DNA of 64,000 nt from Liolophura sinensis. Taxonomy: Eukaryota; Mollusca; Polyplacophora; Chitonida; Chitonidae. Below, one piece after another: positions 37,001 through 50,350 of this stretch. Position numbers and translations under genes: made by a program. The stretch covers positions 83,250,644 through 83,314,643 of the forward strand of contig NC_088295.1 of NCBI RefSeq assembly GCF_032854445.1, read 5' to 3'. The stretch's first letter is position 1; the number at the start of each line of letters is the position of its first letter. Under the pieces are notes generated by a model, which saw only the letters and a program-made list of their open reading frames with translations, searched no databases and was not told the DNA's origin.

Positions 37001-38850
37001 TTCAGATGAGAGTATAGCAGCCTGTCTCTTGTGTCATAATAAACAGTATGGTTGCCTGATTTCAGAGGAGAGTATAGCAGCCTGTCTCTTTGTGTCATGA
37101 TAAACAGCATGGTTACCTCATTTCAAAGGAGAGTATAACAGCCTGTCTCTTGTGTCCATGATAAACAGCATGGTTACCTGATTTCAGGGGAGAGTATAAC
37201 AGCCTGTCTCTTGTGTCATGATAAACAGCATGGTTACTTGATTTCAGAGGAGACTATAGCAGCCTGTCTCTTGTGTCATGATAAACAGCATGGTTACCTC
37301 ATTTCAAAGGAGAGTATAACAGCTTGTCTCTTGTGTCATGATAAACATCATGGTTACTTAATTTCAGAGGAGAGTATAACAGCCTGTCTCTTGTGTCATG
37401 ATAAACAGCATGGTTTTCTGATTTCAGAAGAGAGTATAACAGCCTGCCTCTTGTGTCATGATAAACAGCATGGTTTCCTGATTTCAGAGGAGAGTATAAC
37501 AGCCTGTCTCTTGTGTCATGATAAACAGCATGGTTACCTGATTTCAGGGGAGAGTATAGCAGCCTGTCTCTTGTGTAATAATAAGCAGCATGGTTACCTG
37601 ATTTCAGAGGAGAGTATAACAGCCTGTCTCTTGTGTCATGATAAACATCATGGTTACCTGATTTCAGAGGAGAGTATAACAGCCTTTCTCTTGTGTCATG
37701 GTAAACATCATGGTTACTTGATTTTATAGGAGAGTATAACAGCCTGTCTCCTGTGTCATGATAAACATCATGGTTGCCTGATTTTAGAGGAGAGTATAAC
37801 AGCCTGCCTCTTGTGTCATGATAAACAACATGGTTGCCTGATTTCAACTGAGAATATAACAGCCTTTCTCGTGTGTCATGATAAACTGCATGGTTACCTG
37901 ATTTCAGAGGAGAGTATAACAGCCTGTCTCTTGTGTCATGATAAACATTATGGTTACCTCATTTCAGGGGAGAGTATAGCAGCCTGTCTCTTGTGTCATA
38001 ATAAACAGCATGGTTACCTGATTTCAGAGGAGAGTATAACAGCCTTTCTCTTGTGTCATGATAAACATCATGGTTACTTGATTTCAGAGGAGAGTATAAC
38101 AGCCTGCCTCTTGTGTCGTGATAAACGTCATGGTTACCTGATTTCAGGGGATAGTATAACAGCCTGCCTCTTGTGTCATGAAAAACATGATGGTTGCCTG
38201 ATTTTATAGGAGAGTATAACAGCCTGCCTCTTGTGTCATGATAAACAGTATGGTTACTTGATTTCAGAGGAGAGTATAACAGCCTGCCTCTTGTGTCATG
38301 ATAAACATCATGGTTACCTGATTTCAGAGGAGAGTTTAACAGCCTTTCTCTTGTGTCATGATAAACAGCATTGTTACCTGATTTCATAGGAGAGTATAAC
38401 AGCCTGTCTCTTGTGTCATGATAAACAGCATGGTTACCTGATTTCAGGGGAGAGTATAACAGCCTGTCTCTTGTGTCTTGATAAACATTATGGTTACCTG
38501 ATGTCAGAGGAGAGTATAACAGCCTTTCTCTTGTGTCATCATAAACATCATGGTTACTTGTCATGATAAACAGCATGGTTGGCTGATTTCAGCTGAGAAT
38601 ATAACAGCCTTTCTCGTGTGTCATGATAAACTGCAATGGTTACTTAATTTCAGAGGAGAGTATAACAGCCTGTCTCCTGTGTCATGATAAACATGATGGT
38701 TGCCTGATTTCAGAGGAGAGTATAACAGCCTGTCTCCTGTGTCATGATAAACATCATGGTTACCTGATTTCAGAGGAGAGTATAACAGCCTGTCTCTTGT
38801 GTCATGATAAACAGCATGGTTACCTGATTTCAGAGGAGTGTATAACATTT
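31050..38850. repeat. Satellite 3, 60-bp unit, about 130 copies, with higher-order repeats
   Basis: The unit reads TCTTGTGTCATGATAAACAG, then CATGGTTACCTGATTTCAGA, then GGAGAGTATAACAGCCTGTC. Period 60 is kept almost throughout, with rare 1-bp indels (about 34569, 36672, 37156), a 3-bp loss near 36440 and a deletion near 38560. Multi-unit blocks recur: 32521-32980 against 33301-33760 (780 bp = 13 units), and about 34030-35960 against 36550-38480 (about 2522 bp, 42 units). Because 60 is divisible by three, both strands carry long frames of 20-residue repeats (CHDKQHGYLISEESITACLL on plus, KSGNHAVYHDTRDRLLYSPL on minus). These are a by-product of the period, not supported genes. Confidence 0.97.
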
Positions 38851-41287
38851 TGCATGCTGAGTCTAAAGCAAACGCCTTCGTTTGTAACATTCTTTTGGAT
38901 AGAACCCTGTATGGCAGAGTTTATCCAATAAGGAAGAATCACGGCTGTTACTGCCTATGTTACTGCCATTGTACAACAGTTTGTCTTGGGTGTTAGAAAG
39001 GGTAAAAGCTACTCAACTTAGATGTTTCCGTAAACCATATCCTCGGTCAAATATATACCGTAACTAAATAACAGGAAATTACTCTAAACGTATGTCCTGG
39101 AATACACTAGTGATTACAAAACTCCGCCTTAATAGCTTGAAGGAATAAACAAATTTGTGGCTTACAACCATCTCCACTGAGATAATGCGCATTGACCACT
39201 GCGCGTTATTCTTCTCTTATTTTATGTACTCACCTCCTTTTTCAGATCGAAACAATTTTATTTCACCTTTTTTATTTACACAGAACTTTAACTTTGTTGG
39301 TAGTCTTGATGGGAGTAAAAACATCGATCTGTGCAAATAACTATAGTCTGTTTCCTATAGCCGGTCGCTGATAATCAGCTCTCCGTAAAATCAGTCATAC
39401 TCGTTGCCGAAATCGCCTTTCGTTAGTGACAGGTAACATCGCAAGCTATACACATTGATATGTCATAGGTCTGTTTTACTGCAAGGAAAATGTAGTTAGA
39501 GTACTTTCTCTAAAAGTTTTTAAACTCCATAAGCCTGGTTTTGACGGCAAGAACTCATTATTCAAAAGGAAGTGGCACGCTGGACAATGGGCGTGAAGAG
39601 TATTTTATTTTCCACGATAGCGGCTCCAACATGCGGTTAGAACAAACTCCACGCGGTAACACAGCCTATACTACTGTCTCAGGGAATAGACTACATTGTT
39701 TTATATAACAGAATTTCCAGATATTTAACTCTAAAACCAGACTGCCATTAGCTCCTATGCAACAAAAGATAAAATAAAAATCATTTATGAGGAACATATT
39801 ATAAACGTGCGAACAATGTCAAGAATTGCAGTATCTGAACATGGTTTAAATTAAAGTGGAGCGCTGTTTAGGTAACTGGTGTCACCCTTTGTCGATACAT
39901 ATTGAACTCTGCCCAATATCCGGCATGCCACTGTTTTTTTTTAGTAATTGACGTCATCCGAGTCAATGAGTTCTTGTCGTCGAAACCGAGCTTATGCCGT
40001 TTAACACTATGAATAAGAAAAAATATTCTAACAACATAATATTGTTTATGCTGCAATAATATTGGACTTCCAACATATCCACGTGCAGACCTTGCCTTCT
40101 TACGTGTCACTGACTAAAGGCAATTTTAATACCGACACAAATTAGCCCCAACACACCAATTCGAAGTCTCGACCTATTTGGGCAAGGAGGACCATCAGCC
40201 GGTCATGCTATCTGCTGTCTCAAGGCAAGATAATTAGGTTACAGGAACAATTACATTCTGTAAAAGACTGGCTTAGTGTAAATAATCATGTTCTAGGCTG
40301 AAAAAGGGTTTTAAAGACTACATACACCTGTACAAAAATCGTGACAATGTTCCACCATAATAAATATTTAAATATAAATGAATTTTTATAAACAAACACC
40401 AATTATTTTTTAAATATTCGCCATATTACCTAATTTAATAAAACAGGGTTTCGTTTATATTCATTTTTAAAAGGAAATAACTCACAATGAAGAGATGAGA
40501 AAAGTTAGAAAATAAACATGTAGAAGTATTACATTAAGACATTAAATACGGAATGAGGACCTGTTCATCTCTAGAACTTTGTGTGGAAAGGAGAGAAAAC
40601 GACGCAATCTTGTTATATAGCAAAATGGAATGTCCTGATGAAATCATCTAACATGTATTTGTAACATTTTTGTATGGACGACGATTAACAACTGGGTGTA
40701 ATAGTTGTATAAATACGAGTGGGTTTTCTTCTTGTTTTTTGTTTTTGTTTTTTGTTTTGCTTTTTTCTTTTTTCTGTGGGAGGGGCGGTGGCTTATGTTT
40801 CTACAAAATCAACAACATGTAAAGCATAGGAAGTTTGGAAGCTTGGGACCGATTCATCCATTATTTGGGCGTGTGAGTGCTGTAAGGAAACACAACCCAA
40901 TTTGTTTGACGTTTTGACGTTTTTAAAAATCATGTCACGCAAAGGTCTCCTTTTCTAGCCTGACATGTTACATGTACCAGTACATATGTGTCAGAAGATC
41001 AGATTATATGCGTGTGTGTGTGCCAAACGCGCGCATGAAATGAGTAGAAACGCTTTGAAAAAATGACATGAACCTGTAAAATGTACCATTTTTTTTCTCC
41101 GCTGATGTTCGAAGATTCCATTGGAGTTTGGTTCGATAAAGAACCAGAACACGCAAGCTACAATGGTAATGACCAGACACCAGCCATCCTCCGCCGTCCC
41201 ATTATAGGGTGTCAAGATCCCACTATATATATACGATGATCGATGGAACAACTGACACTCTTTTCTCAATGTGTTCATTTCTCAATC
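38851..41287. other. Intergenic, between satellite 3 and GPCR 3' end
   Basis: No coding exon is recognised. A tRNA/SINE-like scrap (CCAATTCGAAGTCTCGACCT, about 40155-40180) may be a family D remnant. T-rich runs lie near 40728-40772. The right part probably includes the 3' UTR of the minus-strand GPCR gene. Confidence 0.45.
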
Positions 41288-42035
41288 TTACACTCTGCTT
41301 TTGCTCTCGTCTCGAATTTGAAAGCATTGCGGTTTAGCTGGCAGCAGTCTGAGCAATGCGAGCCTAAAACGTCGAGACATGACGTTATACACAATAGGAT
41401 TCACGGCACTGTGAAGGTATACTAGGATCTGAGGAAACCGCAGCAAGCTCAGATAACCGACAATTCCTAGCTGAAGCAGACTTTTCTTAGAAGCATAAAT
41501 CATCCAGAGACTGACAATCCGGAATGGCAGTACGCACATAAAGAGCAAAGTAATCAAAGCGATCAGCATAAATATCACTTTCCTTCTAGCTCGTGACACA
41601 GAAGGCCTTGAACTGCCGTCTCCAAAAACGCAATCATCATTGTCCATTCCTGTCGGAGTAATGTCCTTGGACAAACGGCGAATTAGAGCGCTGTAAAGGT
41701 AAGCAAAGACAATGACAGGAACCAGGTACATGACAACCACCATGCCCACGATGTACACCTGCTTCCACTGGTCCTCGATAGTCACCCTACAGACGGGCAC
41801 CATTCTGCCGTCATAGAACTTGGATAGTTTGTGCGTTGTGATGAAGACAAGTGGCAGGCATATGAAGACGGCCAGAGTCCAGAGACAGAGCAGCGTTGCT
41901 AGCTGTCGGTCCCGCAGACAGGTGTTACATCGGCGGAATGGGTGGCAGATGGCAATATAACGCTCTAGGCTAATCACCAATACCGTTAGAATGGACACCG
42001 TCGTCGCCGTGTTCTCCAGAAAGGGATGACTCGAC
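41288..42035 (-). CDS. Class A peptide-receptor-like GPCR, exon 2 (TM3 to C-terminus), frame broken in TM3
   Basis: Membrane receptor signalling through G proteins; the ligand is unknown. Visible features: end of TM3 with ERY (SLERYIAICHPF), TM4 tryptophan (LLCLWTLAVFICLPL), ECL2 cysteine (MVPVCRV), TM5 (VVVMYLVPVIVFAYLYSALI), TM6 (FMLIALITLLFMCVLPFRIV, where the usual CWxP is CVLP), TM7 NPIVY, then helix-8-like SRRFRLALLRLL and stop at 41288. Acceptor CCCCCTCACAG precedes 42035. Spliced in phase 1 to exon 1 it gives MC-RVIPF and then shifts frame; the downstream frame resumes as LENTATTVSI. One base appears missing near 42020. The LPFR motif in TM6 and general pattern suggest an invertebrate neuropeptide receptor (TRH- or ghrelin-receptor-like names are common by similarity), but I cannot fix the subfamily. 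Confidence 0.9.
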
Positions 42036-45000
42036 CTGTGAGGGGGACAAAGACAAATTACACCTTGTACAACAAGACAATATGGGCAGAGAAACGATGG
42101 AGCTACAGGAAAGGAATCCTTGTAATAGGCTGTATGGGCCCTCGAATACAGCAGACGATATAGGGCTGTTGGCGACTGTGGGTGGTGGGATAATGCAAGT
42201 CGCCAACCGGAGAGTAGGATCAGTCCTGATTAACAATAATGGGTCTAATAATAATACACACGAAGTTCACAAAACTCACCCAGCGTAACATATGAAAATG
42301 TTATATACACAGGCCAACTGCACACAAGTATAGGAGAAAACAACTAGAAGTTTTTAGTGATAAAATAGGCAAGAAATTGTTTCCAAGCATATAAGCTTAG
42401 CTTAAAATACAAGACGTCGTTACCATTTGTCAGCTATCACACTGTCGTTGTTGCCAGCTTGTTTACTCTCCGTGCTATAACTGAAGTCTTTTATTATATT
42501 TAAATGCACATATTCTCCCCTGCCCCTTTGTGGTCAATCAGATTCACACCAACATATACACATATAAAGACGTGCTCATGGGGTATTAAAAAACCAGTAT
42601 CTGTAAAATGTGGAAAAAATAAAAACATAAATTAAACATATCCTGACATATGTAGTGGTAAGGAAGTGTGTACCAAATGTGAACAGTTTTACTTATTTAG
42701 TTTTTACAATAGCGTGGTCACAAGATTACGTCACACGCAAACACACTAATGCACTGACAGACCCTCACGATCATATATGAACAGGTGCACGCCCCATGAA
42801 GATTGGGACGTACTTTTTCGGGGCTTCGGGAATGACGTCACAAATTCGTGTTTTTAGCATCTACTTGTCATAATGAACATCTGCAAAGAAGGACAAAGTC
42901 GTGATTCCATGCATGAGACCGCTGAAAAAGGGTAGGCGGGGCGATAAGTTAGAAATTGTTACAATTTTTCAGATGTGACGTATATGTAAATATGACGGGG
43001 AAATACAACCATGACCCCTCACTCCTCCCCCACACGAAAAGTAATTCAGGCAGTTTTCTCCTTTTCAGTTAGGGAAGAACTTCGAAAATGAGATTTTTTC
43101 TGTATCTCGCTGGAAATTATTATCCAAACACAACTTCAACTAATCCGCCTGTTTGCCATTGATGAAATTAAATTCTACGTTTCTTGTTTGTTGATAATCT
43201 TATTTCCGTTTTAAGGACAAACGTTAGGTCTGGGTGAAAACTAATAACAATGAAACTGATAGATGTATGGCCATGTTAGTGAGGGATTTCCCATCATCTT
43301 AACCTAGAAATAGTTACCCTCTTTGCATACACAAGGCTGTCATGATTTAAAGAGAAATTTGCAGACAGCCAGTAAGTAATAAAGTAATGGCGCTGAAGTG
43401 TTATAAATGTAAATCGTTTGAAGCGTCTGGTCTAAAACGCAAGTGACAAACACCTCTGATTAGCTTTGTTTGGGGGGTCAAATGGCTAGAACAGCGTCAA
43501 GTCAAGGCATCCATTCCTGGTAGCTATGTGACGGCTTGACACCATTTCGTGAGTCTTGTTTCTCCTCACTTTATCCTGATGGCATTTGAATACGCATGAT
43601 AAGTGAAATTAAGTACGAGATAGAGGAATGGATTAAATATACCGCTATTTTCGATTATCACTGGCTTTGACCAATCATTGACGATCATTGGTTGTATTTG
43701 TTGAGAATTTGAGTTCTGGAGACCAAATCGGCTTGCCTAGAAGAAATAATCGAAGATGTGAGACACTTGATCTCTGTGCAATGTCATCATTGGCGGCTTG
43801 CCCTTCTCCCACTAGACAAACTATTGCTCAGTATTCCCGGGCCATCAATAATTTAGCTAGAGAGCAACATCCCCTCAACGGTTTGTTCTCATCACATGAT
43901 GCCTAATAAACGACTACATAAGACACTCGGATCCCAGAAGTATCATTAATGCATACAGGCCACTGTCAGAAAATATGGCTGAGGCATTAATCAAACGTTA
44001 ATGGATGCGTGAACAGTCGTGATACTTCAATCTTTCCTATGATGTGTGTCCTAAAAACATGCTCTTTTACCCGTGATATGTTGATCACAAACATCTTGAC
44101 ATCGCTTGGCAGGGCGATAAAGCCTGGGAGGAGTTTTACCTGGAACACACACGCAGTTCTCATTGCAAAGGGTCAATGAGGGGCTTCTTCAGAATGGCAT
44201 CGTGATGGTGATTTAGAAAAAGCGAAATACTTGCACATTGGGGTTATAAAATCGAACGTGCAATCAATGATAGACATACACAATGTGATTTTGAAAAACG
44301 ACAGTGCGATCAGCGATAGACGTGTGCACTGGAGTTATCAAAAACGATCGTGCATTCAACGAATGTACATTGTGGTTATGAAAAAAAAGCGATAGGCATA
44401 TGCACTGGAGTTATCTATGTATGTTTCTATGCTTGGTTTAACATTTAAAATGCGGGTTTTAGGGCCACTTCCCTTTCCGATATCGTGGCCCGTCAAATCA
44501 GTGCTTTTATTAATACATATTACATTTCTTTGTTTTGTTTTGTTTTTTTTGTTTACACACTTACTAGTCCATATTTACATTAGTTTTACGTTTGTGTTCA
44601 TTCAGTATATAAGATGATTTGAGCAGATTATAAATACTGTGTTATCGAAGAAATGATAGCAAATAGTAATAATAATAACACTAATAGTAATAATAGTAAT
44701 TACAACAGCTGTGATAAAGATAGAACAAAATATCTATGGATTGAAACACCAATAACAGGCTTGATAGATAATAGTTCCCTTGCCTCCTTCTCTGTGACAA
44801 GGTGTACAAGTGCCTCTGACATCAATACTGGACTGTTCTCCAAAATCCTTTGTCACTTCAGGAAGTGGCTATAGGAGAAAGCAAATTCGACGTTAACGTG
44901 TTATGTGTGTCTTACTTTTGAAGCTTTACTTATTGACTAAAGTGAAATAGGTACAAGAGTTTTACTATTGAAGTTTTACTTGACTGAAATAATAATAGTA

Positions 45001-45204
45001 AAAGTGTGACCAGGCATTCTGTGAAAAAGACCCGAGAGCTTTCGTAAGTTGTGGCCGATTAAATACAGCCCACTCACACTGGATTCTTAAATTAATTTTC
45101 AACCCAAATTTTCCTGCTTATGATGGGTGTCACGTTCGTATTAATAACATTGTGCGTTTTAACCCCAAAACCTTCAATACATTCATATATGTTGTTTTAT
45201 CTAA

Positions 45205-45395
45205 TCGGTGTTTTACGTCGTATTCTAGCATTTTATTTACTCATTTTTATGGAAGGTTGAAATCAGAATGTGTGCGGTGAACCACCTACCTTCCCCCAGA
45301 TTCCTCACAAACCTCACAAGCTTAAAGCCGCAGCTGAAGCAACGAAAGCTGGATTCGAACACTCGACCTCATTGGTCAAGGGTATTATGGTTAGT
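45205..45395 (-). mobile_element. SINE-like element, family D, minus strand
   Basis: On the minus strand it reads CTTGACCAATGAGGTCGAGT, GTTCGAATCC (B box), GCTTCAGCTGCGGCTTTAAG and GGTAGGTGGTTCACCG. It ends with ATGCTAGAATACGACGTAAA followed by ACACCGATTAGAT, a variant of the family A type tail. It lies inside the GPCR intron. Confidence 0.6.
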
Positions 45396-47461
45396 AGTGC
45401 TTTAAAGCACATATAAACTTTGCCAACTATAAAGTAAATTTCCAGCTTGATGCCACAGAAGGGGTCATATCACAGAGCTGTTAACTGTGCCAGATAAACA
45501 CGAAGTGATTTAAACAGAACAACATATAATGGTTATAGAATTGCACTCCACGGTGCATTTTACAACTTGGGTTTTTATACTCTGGGTTGTGTAGAGAGAT
45601 TCGGCCACAAGGAATTGCTATCGACCTTGTTATTCTGTCCTATAATAGACCAGTTTTCACAATTTCTACATATCAGTGTGACTGATCTGCTGACCAACTA
45701 ATGGAAAACCAGGGAAACACGACATCTGTCCAGGGGGAGCCTACCTTGAATCAGAATTTGTGTTAGGTCTGTTAGGATTTGTGGATTCGTGGTAGAAAAA
45801 TAGACAATAAAGTTAGGAGTAAAACCGCAGTGCGTAATCAAACAGACGCCCCATCACAGTGTCCTATACGGATGTTTATACATCCTCCATCTCCGGTGTT
45901 GCTCGGGTGAATATCTTACTCGGAATTGACTTTCTAGTTTGAGCCTGAACGCTGGCCAATAAATGACGCACAGCGTTTGTGGGATTTCATAAAGGGGCTG
46001 GCATAAATAAGTGCTTACCTTGACATTTCAGTAGGATTCATAAAATAAAATAATGCGGAGAAGTCAAACTATTATTCTCATTTATAAAAGAGTTTTTCAT
46101 GAACATTTTAGACTATGCCAAATCTTTTCCTTCTGTACCAGAGGTACAATATTGACGGTTATGTTTAAACTCGCAGAGCAACGGAATATTGCAGGGTTAG
46201 AATATAAAGACTGCCCTCCCTCTACGTTATGCAGTGTGCTGCAGTCGTTTCCAATCACGTTTTATGACACAGGCCTGTACATTCTGAGAAGCTATAAGAC
46301 GGCCCTCGTCCATTGTATGACTTTTGCTAATAAAGAGTGGCACAATACACGGACACGTTTTATGAGTGGTTAGCGATGGAGGGGAAGTTAAGTGACATAT
46401 GTCGATACAAACTTGATTAACGACACCTTTAGAAAGCCCACGTAAATGGGGCTTCTAATCTAATGTCAAAATAATCCCTTCGTTTTCTAGGAAGTGTTGC
46501 ACTCTGTAATAGCATGTATTACATAAGACCATGGAACAGCGATTATTTGGGTTCATGATGATGTTACGTTCGCGGATACTAGAAGATTACGACGAAAAAG
46601 AGTCCAATAGAGTCCGAGATTACTAATGTGGGCATAAGCTCACGCTTTGGGCATAAGCTCACGCTGAGTTCAGAGTTAGTAGGCTGCTTATTTAGTCCGT
46701 ATAGTTAAACTCTGACAACAGACTAGGTTTAACGAAGGCTACATTTATTTCATGACGTACTAAACCAGATACACGATAGGTCTATTTTCAAAACTCTATT
46801 TACTTAACTTGGCTTAACCAGGACAAAGTAGGGATAATATAACACTTCATGTCGTGAAACATTGTGTTTTACGGATTGTGTGAACAACGGTAACCAATCT
46901 TACATCATTCCTAAACCCCATGGTCTGGCAAAGCCACATCCAAAAAGTGGGTACCGGAGCCATGATCTATGACAAGGGAAGGTTAGCGGTTACCCCTGCC
47001 GTTGACAATATCCACAGGCGTATTGTGTAGAAAGTGGTTATTGGTAGTGGGTTTTATCAACTAATAGTTATCTATAACACCATATAACGACATTTGTCTG
47101 ACGATCGCACATTTCTGCGAACGCCATTTCCGTACTTAGCAGATGCTTGTGAATGATTCCTATACATACAACAGAGCAACATAGAAGATACTTCAGTCCA
47201 AAGCCCGTTATACATATTTTGTTTGTAAAGAAAATGCATACTGTATATATTTCCAATAGATTTCTTACCAATGAGTGTTGCTCCTGACAGTCTCCTGTTT
47301 TCTGTACAGTGGAGATGGTTTTACCTAGCTACGCTCTGCTTATTCAGTGTAAAAGACTACAGCAGAGAGAGCCAAGTAGTGCGGCGACAACAATGTGACA
47401 AATCAGGCCTCTTGTCTGGTTACCTGATGGTTTTATTCTAACTTTTTTGTAAATGCTTCTG

Positions 47462-47610
47462 TGTCGGGTCATACGAAAGACTTGAAAAATAGTACTTATT
47501 GTTGCCTCGATTGGTGCTCAGCACGGAGAGGTTACAGCAATGAAACGGGACTGGTTGGCCCGGTGTCAGTATAATGTTACTAAGTATGGTGTCATGGTTG
47601 GTGTCACACA
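47462..47610 (+). mobile_element. SINE family B fragment, plus strand
   Basis: GTGTCGGGTCATACGAAAGA, ATTGTTGCCTCGATTGGTGC, TCAGCACGGAGAGGTTACAG and GGACTGGTTGGCCCGGTGTC match the middle of family B. The tRNA-like head and the 3' tail are absent, and a CA-rich microsatellite follows directly. Confidence 0.7.
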
Positions 47611-50350
47611 CGCACACACGCACACGCACGCACACATACACACGCACATACATGTAAATGCTTAAACAGTGACAACGTATACCCCCAAATCTCCCTGGCT
47701 AAAGCAGAAATAGGTAAAAAAAAGGTGGGTGTGGGAGTTAGTTTGGGCAGCAATTTATCAGACGTCACAAGTCCAGGATTACTTAAAAGGCTGAGTCGTC
47801 ATCACACTTAATAAGCAAGATGAAATCAATGCAAAGAGTTACGATTTTGGACATGGTCAGTCATATCAGTCTGTGAGGAGTTTAACTTGGTGCTAATTAA
47901 GCATTTAGGTGAACACTTTGAACAAAACCTTAACACAGATAAATCGACAAGAGGTCGTATTTGACCGGTTATGTGTGACCACTTGCCAATTATCACACTG
48001 TCGTCACTGCTATGGTTTTAAACTCTGTGTTGTAAGTTTTTTGTTATTTTATATCATCTCGTGGCGCAAATATAAATGCTTGGTTTCTGATGTGAGCTGT
48101 CTGGATCGTTCCCTTTACGTTAACTTTGCGAAAAAGTTTTTAGTCAACGAAGTAGCCAAGGTATATCAGATAAGCTTTTTTTTTCAGCTTCCTTTCCAAA
48201 CCCGAGAGCAACCGATTAGCCTTCACTTCACTAAGTGGTAGAACCTTCTTATTCCTTGTATTGCAGGTATTTGTATCCTGCCCCAAAGTTGTAGCTGCGA
48301 CGTTACACAAAGCTGTCATCAAGGGATCATGTTTTCAACCAGTATGATAATACAACGGGAGAGTCAGGTAACAGGTTGAGCTGTGCACACACAGTCAGTG
48401 CTCCGCCTCCGTACACTGTCAAAAATCATATAGTGTAAGGAAAAGTTGTCATTTCAAATTAGAACAAAATGCATTAGCTAAAGATACAAAATGGGTTATA
48501 CTAAAAAGGGTGCGTTTTTAATGGGATGCATTTTTAGTGCATATTTTCCTTGAACTTCACAATAAAAAACAGAATGGCAAATTTCAGCATAGCTTCCGGA
48601 AACAAATATTCCGATGCATTACTGTTCGGAATAAAGCGCTAGATGATTAGTTTGCGATCCGCAACCGGCTTCAATCGGCTTAAATCTGCAGGAAACCATG
48701 CTACCACTAAAAAAAATTTTTCAAAAAAATTTTTCAAAAGGACTTTGACATCAAGTACGCTCCTAAAATGATGTCATTCTTTTAATACCAAAAGCAAAAT
48801 AATAGATATAAAATTTAAAAAGATACAGGAAAACTCCCAAACTGACAATATCACCAGTTTTGCACGTTTCACTAAAACTTTTCAAATCCTTCTGCCATGG
48901 CGATGTTCCAACACGCAAATCATCCAGATTGTTTCTCGCTTACCTCTAACATAATGTTTTATCTTTCTACGGGGTAATAGCGAAAGTGAAATTGTATTGA
49001 TCTTGTTTAGCATAACGCAACATTCAGTACTGATCTAAACAACACGCTGTCTAACCTATCATGTTAACTCGTGAAAGGTTTCTTGACAACAGTTAACTGT
49101 AATCAAGCAAAGTTCATGACGTTTTATGCATACTGGTTGTAATAAAAAGGTAACAGGAATAACTCAAAATAGATTGACTACATGAAAATAAATAGAAACA
49201 GCATCCAACCTCAAGTAATTGTCAGACAGGAAACTTCTCCATACCTGTTATGAAGTAATGGGATACAGAGTAGAGCGTTTGATGACGGGACAAAGTTCAG
49301 AGAACTTTATATCACGCATCATTCAGCCAATCCGATAACTATATAGAAGATAGAAGTTAATGGTGTGCTTAACCACAGTGGCACAGAAAAGCATCGAACA
49401 AACCAATAATGCTGAGAGCTTTATTGGAGCACCACGAACATCAGCGCTGCTTTGTAACGGTATAGTTGTTTAGTAAATCTTTCATAATGTTATGTTTGGC
49501 TATATGTATATATATTCAGTGTACAAAAGTTTGTTTTAGCTTCCATTTACGCTTTATATTCTAAGTTATAAAATATAACTTATGAATATAAATATGAATA
49601 TAAATATTCATAACACGGCGTAAAACACCAATCCAATAAACAAACAGACCCTATATCCCTCTTATATAACAAGATTAGGGCATTTCTTACATTTAGAAAG
49701 GTCACAAAAGTGCAGGGTGATAAGATGGGTTTCTCCGTGATGTGTCAAACCATCGGTTTCTCCAGCAGATGTTCTGGAGATCACGGACCATCCTTTCATG
49801 GATAAAAACATACACGTTTCGCTATGATTGCAACGCCAGTGTAAGAGAAACATGTATGTTATGTTGACATTACTGATGCCAACCCATATTAAATATCAGT
49901 TTTTGTTAAGCCGGTCCAATCAACATATTCCCACGATATCAATGCATTACAGCAGAACTGGTGTTGGGCCCCAATCATCCATTCATCCCATCAACATAAA
50001 CGATTCACGCAATCTTAACAGAAGATAAACTATTTTAAACATCGTTTTTCGTTTGAAGTTATCGGAGTGTGCTTTGTCCGCTGTTGGCGTTGAGACCCAT
50101 AGAGTGGGATCTTTAACATTTTTCACTTTTCGTAGAAATCTCTTGGTTATTTCATATTTGGAAACAAAAATATTGCAAAGAAAAGAACAGCAGACAAATT
50201 AGCCTGTGTTTAACAAGCTATTGATTTAGCATCTGTAGTTTCTGTATTGGTCATTCTAAGAAACCAACTGCTACATAGCCATGCATCAAAAGAAAAACAT
50301 GTATAAATAGCATCATCCTTAAAAACGAGACAAAGGAAAGCAGGACTCAC

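Larger units (their letters stand above)
42036..50350. other. GPCR intron, 8.3 kb
   Basis: Separates the two coding exons. It contains a family D SINE (45205-45395), a family B fragment (47462-47610), a CA-rich run (47612-47652), a 20-bp duplication of GGGCATAAGCTCACGCT at 46631-46670, an AT-rich inverted run (48708-48738) and a family A tail scrap at about 49614-49645. Open frames such as 46053-46373 (plus) have no recognised domain. Confidence 0.65.

Noticed and set aside
31050-38850. CRISPR-like array
   Set aside because: The whole 60-bp unit is repeated, with no constant repeat alternating with unique spacers, and the genome is clearly a eukaryotic one.
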